DNA of 64,000 nucleotides from Myxococcus landrumus (GTDB taxonomy: Bacteria > Myxococcota > Myxococcia > Myxococcales > Myxococcaceae), in the NCBI RefSeq assembly GCF_017301635.1, contig NZ_CP071091.1, positions 9,788,501-9,852,500 on the forward strand, written 5' to 3'. Under the pieces are notes generated by a model that was not told the origin of the DNA, did not search any database, and was given only the letters and a program-made list of their open reading frames with translations. How positions within the stretch are numbered: the first letter of the stretch is position 1; each line of letters starts with the position of its first letter. The position numbers and the translations under genes are program-made. Shown here one piece after another: positions 24,574 through 33,616 of this stretch.

Positions 24574-25455
24574 ATGCCAGCCAGCCGTCCGACGAGAATC
24601 GCGGTGATTGGAAGTGGCCTCATGGGGACCGCGCTGTCGCGAGCATTCGCGGCGGCGGGTCATGAGGTGGCTGTGTGGAACAGGACTCACGCCAAGGCGA
24701 AGGCCGTGGGAGGTGGCACCGTCGCATTCGAGAACCTGCGCGAGGCCCTCGCTGGTCGGGAGCTGGTCGTCGTCTCGCTGTCGAACTACGCGGCCAGCGC
24801 CGAGCTGTTCTCCTCCGAAGGCATCGCGGCGGCGCTCGCGGGGACCACTCTCGTCCAGCTCACGAGCGGCTCACCTTCGGATGCGCGCAGTGGACTGGAG
24901 TGGGCGAAGCGACACGGCGTGGACTATCTGGACGCGGCGATTCTCGCCTACCCGGGCTTCGTCGCCACCGACTACGCCACCGTCTTCTACGCCGGGTCGC
25001 GCGCCGTCTTCGACCGGCACCACCAGACGCTGCAGGCGATTGCCCGGAACTCCGTGTACGTCGATGAGCAGATCGGCTCCGCGGCGACACTCGACTGCGC
25101 GATTCTCGAGGCCTACTACGGCGGCTGTCTGTCGATGCTCCACGCCGCGGCGATGTGCAAGGCCGAGGGCCTGGACCCGAAGCTGTTCTTCGCCCAGAAG
25201 AACTCGTTCCTCGGGCTGGTCTCCGTCACCGCCGACGCCGCGCAGGACATGGTCGCGCGCGATGACTTCTCGGGGGACCAGTGCAGCCTGAACACCCACG
25301 TCGCCGCCATCGAGCACATCGTCCGGCTGAGCCGCGATGCACGCATCAGCGCGCGATTCCCCCAGGAGCTGCTCGAGAACTATCGGCGAGCGCTCGGCGC
25401 GGGATTGGGCGCGCAGGAGCTGCCCGCGGTGTTCCGCACCCTGACCCAGGAGTGA
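24574..25455 (+). CDS. NAD(P)-binding dehydrogenase, imine-reductase/6PGDH-like
   Basis: A 293-residue protein. The N-terminal Rossmann domain has IAVIGSGLMGTALSRAF (dinucleotide GxGxxG) and VWNRTHAKA, where NRT is typical of NADP-preferring imine reductases. The long C-terminal helical domain starts near residue 165 (IGSAATLDCAILEAYYG). The substrate-domain residue usually Asp or Tyr in imine reductases cannot be placed securely by eye. A beta-hydroxyacid dehydrogenase is the alternative. ATG at 24574 after TTGAAG. Followed by a terminator-like hairpin. Confidence 0.85.
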   Translation: MPASRPTRIAVIGSGLMGTALSRAFAAAGHEVAVWNRTHAKAKAVGGGTVAFENLREALAGRELVVVSLSNYAASAELFSSEGIAAALAGTTLVQLTSGSPSDARSGLEWAKRHGVDYLDAAILAYPGFVATDYATVFYAGSRAVFDRHHQTLQAIARNSVYVDEQIGSAATLDCAILEAYYGGCLSMLHAAAMCKAEGLDPKLFFAQKNSFLGLVSVTADAAQDMVARDDFSGDQCSLNTHVAAIEHIVRLSRDARISARFPQELLENYRRALGAGLGAQELPAVFRTLTQE

Positions 25456-25468
25456 GATGGACATCCGA

Positions 25469-25494
25469 GGCCGCTTCGATGTCGCGAAGCGGCC
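25469..25494. terminator. Perfect 10-bp hairpin between convergent genes
   Basis: GGCCGCTTCG, loop ATGTCG, CGAAGCGGCC; it lies 13 bp past the dehydrogenase stop and 12 bp from the end of the opposing large gene. Probable bidirectional terminator. Confidence 0.65.
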
Positions 25495-25506
25495 CCGGAG
25501 TGGCGA

Positions 25507-28500
25507 CTACGGCAGCGTGCCCTCGTAGAGGACGGTGAGGGTGATGATGCCATCGGCGCCGATGGAGCCGACGATGGGCTCTTCCTGGTGCTTGGTGCTC
25601 CCGTAGAACGAGGCGAGGCCAATCTGGTTCTCGACGGGAGCGGCCACCTCGGCGGTGATGTCGAACTCCTTGTTGCCCATGAGCTGGCGCACCTGGTCCA
25701 GCGTCATCTGCACGGTGGTGCCGTTGGAGTCCTTGACGAGGAGCGTCGGTCCGCCAGCGGCGAGCTGTTGCGCGCGAAGCAGCTCGAACTGCTGGGGCGT
25801 GAAGTACTCGGCGCGCGAGGGCTTGGGCAGCCCCGCCACGAAGCCGCTGAAGTTGAGCCAGGAGACCTGGCCCTCGGAGTTCACCGGCGTGTTGCGAGCC
25901 CAGGCCTCGGCGAGCCCCGGGTTTCGGGTGAGCATCACCACGTTCTCGCCCACGTTCTTCCCCGCGGACTCCTTCACCGCCATCCAGAAGCGCTGGAAGA
26001 ACGGCAGGCTCTCGATGGCGCCCTCCTCCATGCGCCCGGCCCGCACCGCGCGCGGATGGAGGCCGGTGTTGATGATGGTCTCCAGGTCGTCGATGACGAT
26101 GTCCCGGATGCCTCGGTAGCCGTGGACGCGGGAGCCCGCGGCGGAGGCTCCGAAGCGAGGCATGGGGGTGAGCACGCCAATTCCGTCCGCCACGATGTTG
26201 CCCGGACGCGACTGCGTGTCCACGCCCGGCAGCTCCAGCAGGCTGCTGAGCACGAACGACGAGCCGAAGCTCACGCCGCCCTGAATCGCGGCGGCCTGCG
26301 TGTACTTCGGGTCTCCGTTGAGGATGCCCTCCAGCGCGCCCGGCGTCCCCAGTGCATACGCGCCGACGCCGCCCATGCCGTCGATGGCCGCGCCGCGCAC
26401 CAGCGCGCTCATGGCGCCCTGTCCGCGCGCCGACGCGATGATGGACAGGCGCATGCCGAAGTACGTGGTCAGTCCGTCCACCACGCCACCTGCCACCGCG
26501 TTGCCCAGGTGGAGCTGGCCCGTGGCGTCGTACATGTTGCCCGCGTTGAGCGCGGTGCTGACGACGCTGGTGGTGAGGCCCGCCGTGCCCGCCTGGAGCG
26601 TGGCGGTGCCCAGGGTGACGCCACCCACCGTGAGCGTGGCCCCGGCCGGAATGGCGGCCGCGGCGAGGATGGGGGCCGCCATGGAGGCCACCATCCCCAC
26701 GCCGGCGATGATGGCGCGGCGCCGGCCGTGGACGTTCTCACCCATGGCGGCGATGGCGTCGCCGTAGCGCGGGAGGCTGGCGCGGAACGTGGCGTCCTGC
26801 GTGCTTCCGGCCGTCATGGCCTGCGCGATGTAGGCCGGGTCGTTGGATGCGCGGACCTGGTCGGCGAGCGTGGAGAGGCTGTTGGCGTTGAGGGCGGCGT
26901 ACTCGTTGAGGCGGGAGTTCTCGATGGGATTGCCGCCGTTGAGGACGTTGATGGCGGCGGAGGTGAGGCCATCGGCGCCGTGGCGCGCCAGGTCCGGGTT
27001 GGCGAGGCCGCTCGAATAGGTGGCCAGGTCATCGAGGTAGTCGGCGGCCTGCGCGGACGTGAGCTTCCCGGCCTGGATGGCCTGGGCGACGGTGGCCGCG
27101 TGCAGGGGCGTGCCGAGCGCGGCGATGGCGGGGTGGCGCGCCAGCACATCCGGAGGTGGGGTGGGAATCTGGGCGTCGGGCGGGATGAGCGGCTGTCCAT
27201 CCGCGCCCAGGGGGACTTGCCCATTCGGGCCAAAGGCGCCCGTGAGTCCGTGGGTGAGGGACTCGAGCTGGATGAACGCCACGGCGGTGGCGAGGTTGCC
27301 GTTGTGGTGGTCCACCAACCGCGAGGTGAGCTGGGGATTGTCGAGGAACGCGACGTACAGCCCCTGGCGCTGCTCGGCCGTGGCGCCCTGGAGCAGGTCG
27401 CCGACGTGGCCGTTGCGGAGCAGCTCGCCCATGCGCGCGGACTCGGTGGCGGCCAGGGTCGGGTTGCCCATCGCGTACACCGCGCCGAGCCCCTTGCCGA
27501 GGGCCTCGCGGAACGACGCCTGCTCCAGGGGCATGGGGCCGGCCTGCTGGGCGACGGTGAGGAAGAACCTGGCCTGCGCGCCATTGGGGGCGCTCGTGTG
27601 GGTGGCCAGGTTGGCGGCCACGTTCATGAAGTCGCGCAGCGCGAGCATGCGGCTGCCGCTGTTCATGAACGTCGGGTCGCTCGAGTTGGCCGGGTTGAGG
27701 CCGAGGGAGGTGATGAACGACTCCATGCGGTCGGGGCCGATGGCGTCGAGCACGGCCTGGGCGGCGTCGGGCGTGGTGGCGGACTTCAGGGCCCAGGCGG
27801 CGACCTCACCCGTGTGGACGCCTCGAGCGGCGAGGGCCGGGTCCATGGCGGCGGTGGCGAGGGCGGCGGACATCTGGGGCGTGAAGCCCCCGGCGGCCAC
27901 GGAGAGCTGCTCCATGGCGCTGTTGAAGCCCTGGAGGTCGGCCTGGGGGCCTCGGGGGGGCGCATAGCGCGAGGCCATGGCGGTGGTGAGCGCGGCGAAC
28001 GCCTGGGGATTCTCCTCTCCGGAGTCGAGCCAGAACGCGTCCTGGTCGTGGATGAGGGCGCCAATCTGCTGGGCGGAGGGGTAGGGCGGGAGGGCTTTGA
28101 CCGCCGCGTCGAGGGCGGCCTGCTGGTCCGCGGTGAGGGGACGGCCCTCGTTGGTGTCGGCCAGCAGCATGTTCTGGACCGAGGCGGGGATGCGCGCGGC
28201 CTCGAGGGCTTTCTGGCGCTCGGCGGAGCCCGGGGGCGCGCTCAGCACGCGGTTCATGGCCGCGCCGCTCGTGGTGTGGACGAGCTGGTAGTTGCCGGCG
28301 GCGTTGAACTCCTTGAAGTTCGCGTACGTGCGGCCGGTGGACGGGTCGAAGATGGACTCACCTTGCCGGATGACGGCGTGACCGGCGCTGCCCTGGGCTC
28401 CGGAGCGTGTGTCTCGGAGGAGGAGGACCTCGCTTCGCGCGCGGAGCTGTGGCGTGGCGAGGGCCAGCCAGTCGCCCACCGCATCGAGACAGTTGCGCTG

Positions 28501-28788
28501 TCCGTCGCGGGTGTTCTCGGTCAGCAGGGTGGTGGCGGGCGCCGTGGTGGAGGGCGTCACGACGCCATCCATGGCGAGGAGCTGGCTGCGAGACTGATTC
28601 GGAGTCGTCGTCTGCGGGGCGCGAGACACGGTATCGCCGCCGAAGAAGCCACCGCGCTGCGGTTTGGGAGCGGGCGGTGGAGGTGGTGGTGGTGCGGGTG
28701 GAGCCGGTGGTTTCGACGCCGCCTGAGGCTTGGGTGGCGGTGGAAGCGGCAGCGGCTGCGAGTCGCGCTTGATGGTGCTCAATGTCAT
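25507..28788 (-). CDS. Large protein with proline-rich N-terminus and papain-like motif
   Basis: 1093 residues from the ATG at 28788 (AAGAGGGGG immediately upstream). There is no signal peptide. Residues 12-43 are a proline-rich linker. Residues 95-155 carry a possible Cys-His-Asp set: C100 in RNCLDAV, H137 in SAGHAVI and D148 in IFDPSTG, an order seen in papain-like toxin and NlpC/P60-type proteins. A long alpha-helical middle follows (about 200-700). A Gly/Ala-rich hydrophobic stretch near 690-740 (AIIAGVGMVASMAAPILAAA) could cross a membrane. The C-terminal 250 residues (EGTLP at the end) are unassigned. The architecture resembles secreted effector or polymorphic-toxin proteins, but no toxin family is recognised. 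Confidence 0.75.
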   Translation of the reverse strand: MTLSTIKRDSQPLPLPPPPKPQAASKPPAPPAPPPPPPPAPKPQRGGFFGGDTVSRAPQTTTPNQSRSQLLAMDGVVTPSTTAPATTLLTENTRDGQRNCLDAVGDWLALATPQLRARSEVLLLRDTRSGAQGSAGHAVIRQGESIFDPSTGRTYANFKEFNAAGNYQLVHTTSGAAMNRVLSAPPGSAERQKALEAARIPASVQNMLLADTNEGRPLTADQQAALDAAVKALPPYPSAQQIGALIHDQDAFWLDSGEENPQAFAALTTAMASRYAPPRGPQADLQGFNSAMEQLSVAAGGFTPQMSAALATAAMDPALAARGVHTGEVAAWALKSATTPDAAQAVLDAIGPDRMESFITSLGLNPANSSDPTFMNSGSRMLALRDFMNVAANLATHTSAPNGAQARFFLTVAQQAGPMPLEQASFREALGKGLGAVYAMGNPTLAATESARMGELLRNGHVGDLLQGATAEQRQGLYVAFLDNPQLTSRLVDHHNGNLATAVAFIQLESLTHGLTGAFGPNGQVPLGADGQPLIPPDAQIPTPPPDVLARHPAIAALGTPLHAATVAQAIQAGKLTSAQAADYLDDLATYSSGLANPDLARHGADGLTSAAINVLNGGNPIENSRLNEYAALNANSLSTLADQVRASNDPAYIAQAMTAGSTQDATFRASLPRYGDAIAAMGENVHGRRRAIIAGVGMVASMAAPILAAAAIPAGATLTVGGVTLGTATLQAGTAGLTTSVVSTALNAGNMYDATGQLHLGNAVAGGVVDGLTTYFGMRLSIIASARGQGAMSALVRGAAIDGMGGVGAYALGTPGALEGILNGDPKYTQAAAIQGGVSFGSSFVLSSLLELPGVDTQSRPGNIVADGIGVLTPMPRFGASAAGSRVHGYRGIRDIVIDDLETIINTGLHPRAVRAGRMEEGAIESLPFFQRFWMAVKESAGKNVGENVVMLTRNPGLAEAWARNTPVNSEGQVSWLNFSGFVAGLPKPSRAEYFTPQQFELLRAQQLAAGGPTLLVKDSNGTTVQMTLDQVRQLMGNKEFDITAEVAAPVENQIGLASFYGSTKHQEEPIVGSIGADGIITLTVLYEGTLP

Positions 28789-29118
28789 TCCCCCTCTTGC
28801 TGCCGCCATGCTGCTGTGAACAGGCAGTGATTTCCAAGGGGGTGATTACGATTTCATTCCATTTATCTGGCGACAGTGCTGACGCCGGATGCGCGCGGGA
28901 GGCGATGAGACGACGTCACACGTTGTCATCAAAGACAGCGGGTCTTGCCCGTGGCTGGCTTGGACTCCCAGGTGGTTTCAGGCGCCCGTCTCACCAGCCG
29001 GGTGGTCCGCGGGAGCCGGTGGAATCGAGGAGGGGGCTGGGTGATTTCCGCCTCACTGACGTCGAGCTCGCTCATGATGGGGGGCTCCTCACCTGGAACG
29101 ACCGTGGGCCGTGAACGC
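28789..29118. other. Divergent intergenic region, 330 bp
   Basis: Spacer between the large papain-like gene and the DUF2442/DUF4375 gene. The frame of the latter stays open up to 28945, so its real start could lie inside this region, but the added residues have no recognisable homology and no good ribosome binding site. No operator or RNA structure was found. Confidence 0.4.
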
Positions 29119-29763
29119 ATGACGCCAGACGACAATCGCATCATCGATGTGGGCTTTGACGAGGAACGCATCCTGTTGCACCTGGCGGATGGCCGTGTGT
29201 TGCCCCTCCCTCTCAGCGGCTTCCTCCGCGTCGCCAAGGCCACGCCCGAGCAGCGGCTGGCGTGGGCCCTCACCGAAGACGGCCGAGGCGTGAACTGGCC
29301 GGCGCTCTGGCCTCCCGCCGCCGACGGGATGATCAGCGTCTGGAGCATCGAGCAGGACGCGCTCTATGAGCGGGCCCTCGCGCGGCTGCAACACGCCCAC
29401 AGGGATTTGTCTGCCCTGCCGCGGGCCGAGCGCGAGCTGGTCGCGCTCTGGCGAATGGAAGCCGACATCAACAACGGCGGCTTCATGCAGTTTCTCTGCA
29501 ACTGGGGCGAAGAGACCTGCCACCTGGCCATCGAGGCGCTGGGTGGGATTGGCGCCCAGGGCACGCAACAATGCCTGAAAGACATGCTGCAGGTCGTCGC
29601 CCACCATGGTGAGACGGAGGAGAGGGTCTCCCTGTCCGACCTGCCCGGCATGCTGACCGACGCTGAACGAGAGCGGCTGTACGCGTTGGACCAGGCGTTC
29701 TGGAAGTATCCCGAGTCGCTCGCCAGGCGGGTCGTGCGTCACTACGCTCCTCGAGTGAGTTGA
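29119..29763 (+). CDS. DUF2442 plus DUF4375 protein
   Basis: A 214-residue soluble protein joining two small families. Residues 1-70 match DUF2442 (IIDVGFDEERILLHLADGR, ending DGRGVNWPALWP). Residues about 85-205 match DUF4375/DMP19, with the signature EADINNGGFMQFLCNW followed by ALGGIGAQGT. DMP19-type proteins are DNA-mimic or immunity-related in some bacteria; DUF2442 is often next to toxin-antitoxin genes. No partner toxin is adjacent, although it is divergent from the large papain-like gene, for which it could be an immunity protein (speculative). Confidence 0.78.
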   Translation: MTPDDNRIIDVGFDEERILLHLADGRVLPLPLSGFLRVAKATPEQRLAWALTEDGRGVNWPALWPPAADGMISVWSIEQDALYERALARLQHAHRDLSALPRAERELVALWRMEADINNGGFMQFLCNWGEETCHLAIEALGGIGAQGTQQCLKDMLQVVAHHGETEERVSLSDLPGMLTDAERERLYALDQAFWKYPESLARRVVRHYAPRVS

Positions 29764-29792
29764 GTGGGCTTCGGGCCGTCGAGACCTCCTGC

Positions 29793-31070
29793 TCAAGGCT
29801 CCCGCGTGAGGGGCAGGGCAGGGGAGTCCTTGACCTCGGCCTGGTGGTTCACGCGGGTGCCCAGGATGAAGTGGGGCTCGAGGGGGAGGATGGCCTCCGC
29901 GCCCGCGTAGGCCGTGAAGAACTGACCGCCGCCGTACGCCACGTCTGGCAGGAACTCCTGGGGCTTGTCCCCCTGGGAGATGGCGAAGCCGGTGGGGTCC
30001 CACACGACGCCGTCTTCACCAACGCGCGCGCCGAAGATGCGGTGGACCCCCGTGCGCTTGTCGTCCCAGACGACCAGGGACTTGGAGTTGTGGTGGGCGA
30101 TGCGCGGCTCGGTCTGCGCTCCGGTGGCAGTGGAGATGGGAATCCCGTCCGTGTCCTCCACCGTCCCATTCCCGTACACGCGGGCTCCGAAGATGTCCGG
30201 GGAGCCATTCCGGTTGTCGGACCAGACCACGTGGTAGCGCTGGCCCGTCCACGTCACATCTGGAGTCAGTTGGGCGCCGATGGCCGTGGAGATGGGGAAG
30301 CCGTGGCCATCCAGGATGGTGCCGTCCTCCGCCACGCGGTTGCCATGGATGTCCTCGTGGCCGGAGCCGGCCCCGTGCTCGTCGGACCAGACGACGAGGA
30401 ACTCCTTGCGCTTGTTGTTCCACGTCACCGCGGCGTCGCCGGCGAAGTTGGGGAAGGAGCTGAGCGTCCGAGTGGGGTCGTGGATGACGACGCCGTTCTT
30501 CGTCACCCGGACGAAGAAGATGACCGTCTCGGAGTCGCCCGCGATGGTGAAGGTCACCACGCAGACCTTCGGGGAGCAGGCGACCCCCACGGGGTTGAAG
30601 GACTCATCCGTCTGGATGAGCCGGAACACGGGACCCACCACGGTGCCGTCCGGCTTGACGCGCACGCCATCGACGCCGTCCGAGTGGTTCCAGACGACGA
30701 AGAAGTGTGTGCCGTTGAAGGCGACAGCGGGTCGGCCGCTGCCAGGCGCCCCGTCGCCAATGTTGATGCGGATGCCCTCGGGGTCCAGGACGGTGCCGTC
30801 CCGTCGGATGCGGGTGCCATAGACGCCACCCGTGCGCTCATCGTTCCAGACGGTGAGGTACTTCCCGTCGCCGTAGGCCACCGCCGGGCCGGAGCGCGCC
30901 AGGGGCGCGGGATGAGGCGGCTTCAGGGCCGCGAGGCTCGTTTCCGTTGGCGAGAGCTCCTCGCCATTTGTCTCCTCCGCCTCCGGGCCCACCTGGCAGC
31001 CCGCCAGCAGGGCCCCGAGCAACACCGCCCCGCAGCGTCCCGCGACACCGGACCTTCCACTCCGATTCAT
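29793..31070 (-). CDS. Lipoprotein with beta-propeller-like repeats
   Basis: 425 residues from an ATG preceded by GGGGGG. The signal peptide ends in LLGALLAGC, a strong lipobox. The rest consists of about seven repeats of 45-55 residues with the pattern PAVAYGDGKYLTVWNDERTG ... YGTRIRRDGTVLDPEGI, each giving a W-D/N-D turn. This predicts a beta-propeller on the cell surface or periplasmic side. Such proteins are abundant in myxobacteria and probably mediate binding; no enzyme motif is present. Confidence 0.78.
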   Translation of the reverse strand: MNRSGRSGVAGRCGAVLLGALLAGCQVGPEAEETNGEELSPTETSLAALKPPHPAPLARSGPAVAYGDGKYLTVWNDERTGGVYGTRIRRDGTVLDPEGIRINIGDGAPGSGRPAVAFNGTHFFVVWNHSDGVDGVRVKPDGTVVGPVFRLIQTDESFNPVGVACSPKVCVVTFTIAGDSETVIFFVRVTKNGVVIHDPTRTLSSFPNFAGDAAVTWNNKRKEFLVVWSDEHGAGSGHEDIHGNRVAEDGTILDGHGFPISTAIGAQLTPDVTWTGQRYHVVWSDNRNGSPDIFGARVYGNGTVEDTDGIPISTATGAQTEPRIAHHNSKSLVVWDDKRTGVHRIFGARVGEDGVVWDPTGFAISQGDKPQEFLPDVAYGGGQFFTAYAGAEAILPLEPHFILGTRVNHQAEVKDSPALPLTREP

Positions 31071-31244
31071 GCGTCCCCCCTTGATGCTGAAGCGCGAACC
31101 TGGGGCTCCACGGTGGGGCTGACATCTACCCGCCAGGGGCAGTCGGGGATGTGCGGCCAACGTGTGCATCGGCCTTCATCCCGAGGCCCGTACTCAGGTG
31201 ATTGGGAACGAGGACGGGCCCGCTTCACGGGAGGACGCGCGCGG

Positions 31245-31814
31245 TTACTCGGAGGGCCGATGCCACGCACCCCGGCGGAGCAGCTCCTCGCGCAGTTGGC
31301 TCCGCGCCCGGTGAAGCCGGGTCTTCATGGTGGCCAGCTCCAACCCCAGGGCCCTGCAGACCTCGTCGCCGGACAGGCCTTCGAGGTCTCGCATGATGAG
31401 CACCTCGCGGTATGCGGGCGCGAGGCCCGCGATGGCCGCATGGACGGACTGGATGAGCTCCCATCGCTCGAGTGCCTGCTGCGGGTCGACCACGTCGGGC
31501 GCGAGGACCGCGTCCCCCTCGGGCCCCGCGCCCAGGGCCCGGCGCTCGCGGGCAAAGGGACGGAGCATGCGCAGGCAGGCATGGCGCACCACGCTCATCA
31601 GCCACGAGAGGACGCCCGCGTCCCGCTGCACCTCGGGGCGCCTCGCGAGCTTCGTGAAGGCCTCCTGCACGGCATCGTCCGCGTCGTAGCCGTCGCGGCA
31701 CACACGCAGGCCGAACCGGTACACCCGGTCGTGGTACGCACGCACCAGCACGGCAAGGGCTTCGTCATCTCCCCTTGCCGCGGCGGCGAGCAGCTCTGCG
31801 TGTGCGGCGCCCAT
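31245..31814 (-). CDS. ECF-type RNA polymerase sigma factor
   Basis: 189 residues. Sigma region 2 is at about 25-95 (YHDRVYRFGLRVCRDGYDADDAVQEAFTKLA, SWLMSVVRHACLRML) and region 4 at about 125-180 (GLAPAYREVLIMRDLEGLSGDEVCRALGLELATMKTRLHRARSQL). These are diagnostic for an ECF sigma-70. The ATG at 31814 overlaps the TGA of the small membrane protein gene upstream (TGATG), so the two are translationally coupled. No separate anti-sigma factor with a zinc HxxxCxxC motif is adjacent; the membrane protein may play that role. Confidence 0.93.
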   Translation of the reverse strand: MGAAHAELLAAAARGDDEALAVLVRAYHDRVYRFGLRVCRDGYDADDAVQEAFTKLARRPEVQRDAGVLSWLMSVVRHACLRMLRPFARERRALGAGPEGDAVLAPDVVDPQQALERWELIQSVHAAIAGLAPAYREVLIMRDLEGLSGDEVCRALGLELATMKTRLHRARSQLREELLRRGAWHRPSE

Positions 31815-32029
31815 CAACGTCCAGGCTCGATGGGGCACGTCGAACGCCCCATCAGGGCGTAGCCCAGGCAACTCCCCGCCAGGGCCGAGAAGAGCAGATA
31901 CACCCCCAGCCCTCCGAGGGCCGCGAGCCGGACTGCCAGCGGGAGCGGTGCCATGACCGCACACACGACCAACACCAGCCCGCCCAGGGCCCTCAACAGC
32001 CGCTCCACATTCCCGACGTTTCGCTTCAT
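31814..32029 (-). CDS. Small DUF2892-type (YgaP-like) membrane protein
   Basis: 71 residues: MKRNVGNVERLLRALGGLVLV, then two transmembrane helices and a C-terminal CLGYALMGRSTCP. This is the order of the DUF2892/YgaP membrane family (the VGxxdRxxR start and the G-x-CPxYxxxG-like end). AAGGAGGACGTC gives a strong ribosome binding site. Its stop overlaps the start of the ECF sigma gene, suggesting a joint operon. It has the two cysteines typical of the family, whose exact role is unclear. Confidence 0.85.
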   Translation of the reverse strand: MKRNVGNVERLLRALGGLVLVVCAVMAPLPLAVRLAALGGLGVYLLFSALAGSCLGYALMGRSTCPIEPGR

Positions 32030-32150
32030 GACGTCCTCCTTGTACGAGGAGAAGTCACGTCGCGCCCGAAAGGATTCAGGGCCTCGAATTTTTTCTCCGC
32101 CAGGCGCCCCCGCCTCATGTCGGGAGAGGGGCCTGGCGAAGCGGCCGTTC

Positions 32151-33161
32151 CTAGGCCGCGACAGCCTCCGTGATGCTGATGGTGGTCGGCGTGGGGAGGC
32201 TGCGCGAGAGCTTGAGTCCCGCCTGCGCGAAGAGCTTGCGGAAGTCCTCCTCCGTGCGCTCCCTCCCTGGCAGTGACGCCAGCATCATCACGTCCAGCAC
32301 CTTGCCTCCATGCGGCGCGTTGCCGGGAGGAATGATGGTGTCGAGGACGAGGACACGCCCTCCTTTCGCCATGGCCTCGCGGCAGTGCCGGAGGATGCCA
32401 ACGCACGACTCATCGTTCCAGTCGTGGAGGATGCGCTTGAGGACGTAGGCGTCCGCGCCCCTGGGCACGGACTGGAAGAAGTCCCCCTCCACCAGTGCAC
32501 ACCGCTCGGAGAACCCCGCCTGGGCGATGCGCGCGTCGGCGAGCACCTGGGCATGGTCGAAGAGGACGCCGCGCACCTGGGGCGCCCGCTTGAGCACCTC
32601 GATGAGGAAGCCGCCGTGTCCTCCGCCCACGTCCACCACGCTGCTCAGTCCCGTGAAGTCGTAGCTGGCGGCGATGGTGCCGTTCTCCATGTCGGAGATG
32701 CTGGACATGCCCTGGTGGAAGACGGTGCTCTGGACGGAGTCCTGGTTGAGATAGTCGAAGAAGGGCTTGCCGAAGATGCGGTCGAACGGCGTCTGTCCGG
32801 TGCGGACCGTGTCGACCATCTCTCCGGTGGGCGCCCAGAAGAGGCGCTGTGTGAGCATCCGCACCCCGGCGCGCAGGGAGCCAGGGGCTTCGGTGCGCAG
32901 GTATTCGGCGGCGGGGGTCAGCGAGAAGAGGCCCGCTTCATCCTCGGAGAACACCTCCACGCTCGCGAGCAGCCGGAGGACCCGGTACAGGGATTGGGCA
33001 TGGACGCCCAGCTCCTCCGCGAGCGAGGCGGCGCTCCGAGGCCCCTGGGCCAGCTTGTCCGCGACGCCCAGCTCCGCCACGGAGGACAGCGCGCCCGAGA
33101 GGATGAAACCAAAACTCAAATCGACGATGCGCTGCGCGGGATGCACGGTAGGTGAAGTCAT
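32151..33161 (-). CDS. SAM-dependent O-methyltransferase, natural-product type
   Basis: 336 residues. The N-terminal dimerisation/winged-helix domain (about 1-90: ADKLAQGPRSAASLAEELGV) is followed by a Methyltransf_2 catalytic domain with VVDVGGGHGGFLIEVL (SAM motif I) and the catalytic-type histidine in RILHDWNDE. The order is that of plant COMT-like and bacterial polyketide/phenazine O-methyltransferases. An ATG at 33161 with AGGA upstream is preferred; 33170 is an alternative. No biosynthetic gene cluster is adjacent, so the substrate cannot be guessed. Confidence 0.9.
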   Translation of the reverse strand: MTSPTVHPAQRIVDLSFGFILSGALSSVAELGVADKLAQGPRSAASLAEELGVHAQSLYRVLRLLASVEVFSEDEAGLFSLTPAAEYLRTEAPGSLRAGVRMLTQRLFWAPTGEMVDTVRTGQTPFDRIFGKPFFDYLNQDSVQSTVFHQGMSSISDMENGTIAASYDFTGLSSVVDVGGGHGGFLIEVLKRAPQVRGVLFDHAQVLADARIAQAGFSERCALVEGDFFQSVPRGADAYVLKRILHDWNDESCVGILRHCREAMAKGGRVLVLDTIIPPGNAPHGGKVLDVMMLASLPGRERTEEDFRKLFAQAGLKLSRSLPTPTTISITEAVAA

Positions 33162-33616
33162 GCCGTGCATCCTGGCCCAGCTCCCTGACGTGAAGCCAAG
33201 GCCCGCGCGCACCCACTGTCACGGATTGGAATGCCTCACCGCGTCAGCCTCGTGGCGACAAGGCCATGCTGGCGACATGCGCGGGGAACCCGTCGAGAGC
33301 CAGGGGCATTGCCCCGGGAGACGTCATCGGCGGCGCGGATGGGAACATCGTGACTCCAGAGGAGCGTGACGGTCCCGACCTCGGTGGTGGTGTGGGATGG
33401 TCCGCTGTCCGTTGCCCTCCACCCGGCGTGCTTGGGGCGGTGCGTGGTGTCGACGAAGTGGACTGGCTGGGGGCGTGCGATTCAATCGCTGTTCGCCCAA
33501 GTCAAGACCCCCTTCCCCGTAGGGATTCCAGCCCACGGCTCGTTCTGTCCACCGTTTCTCCTACCTTCCCCTCTCGTGCTGCCATTGCGAGGGGACGGCA
33601 AGGCGTGAACTGAGGA
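33162..33616. other. Intergenic region, 455 bp, no supported gene
   Basis: Frames of 70-115 codons exist on both strands (for example 33266-33613), but they lack the codon bias of neighbouring genes, have no recognisable homology and overlap one another. No repeat, transposon end or RNA structure was seen. Confidence 0.45.

Noticed and set aside
25588..28830. A 1080-codon open frame on the plus strand opposite the papain-like protein gene
   Set aside because: It mirrors the real gene in a GC-rich genome; the text is rich in Gly, Arg and His without domain features, while the minus strand has clear domain and linker structure.
29760..31862. A 700-codon plus-strand frame
   Set aside because: Antisense to the propeller-like lipoprotein, ECF sigma and membrane protein genes, all of which are recognisable.
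33266..33613. Short frames in the spacer after the O-methyltransferase gene, considered as a transposase remnant
   Set aside because: No DDE-type motif or terminal repeats, and the frames overlap each other without codon bias.
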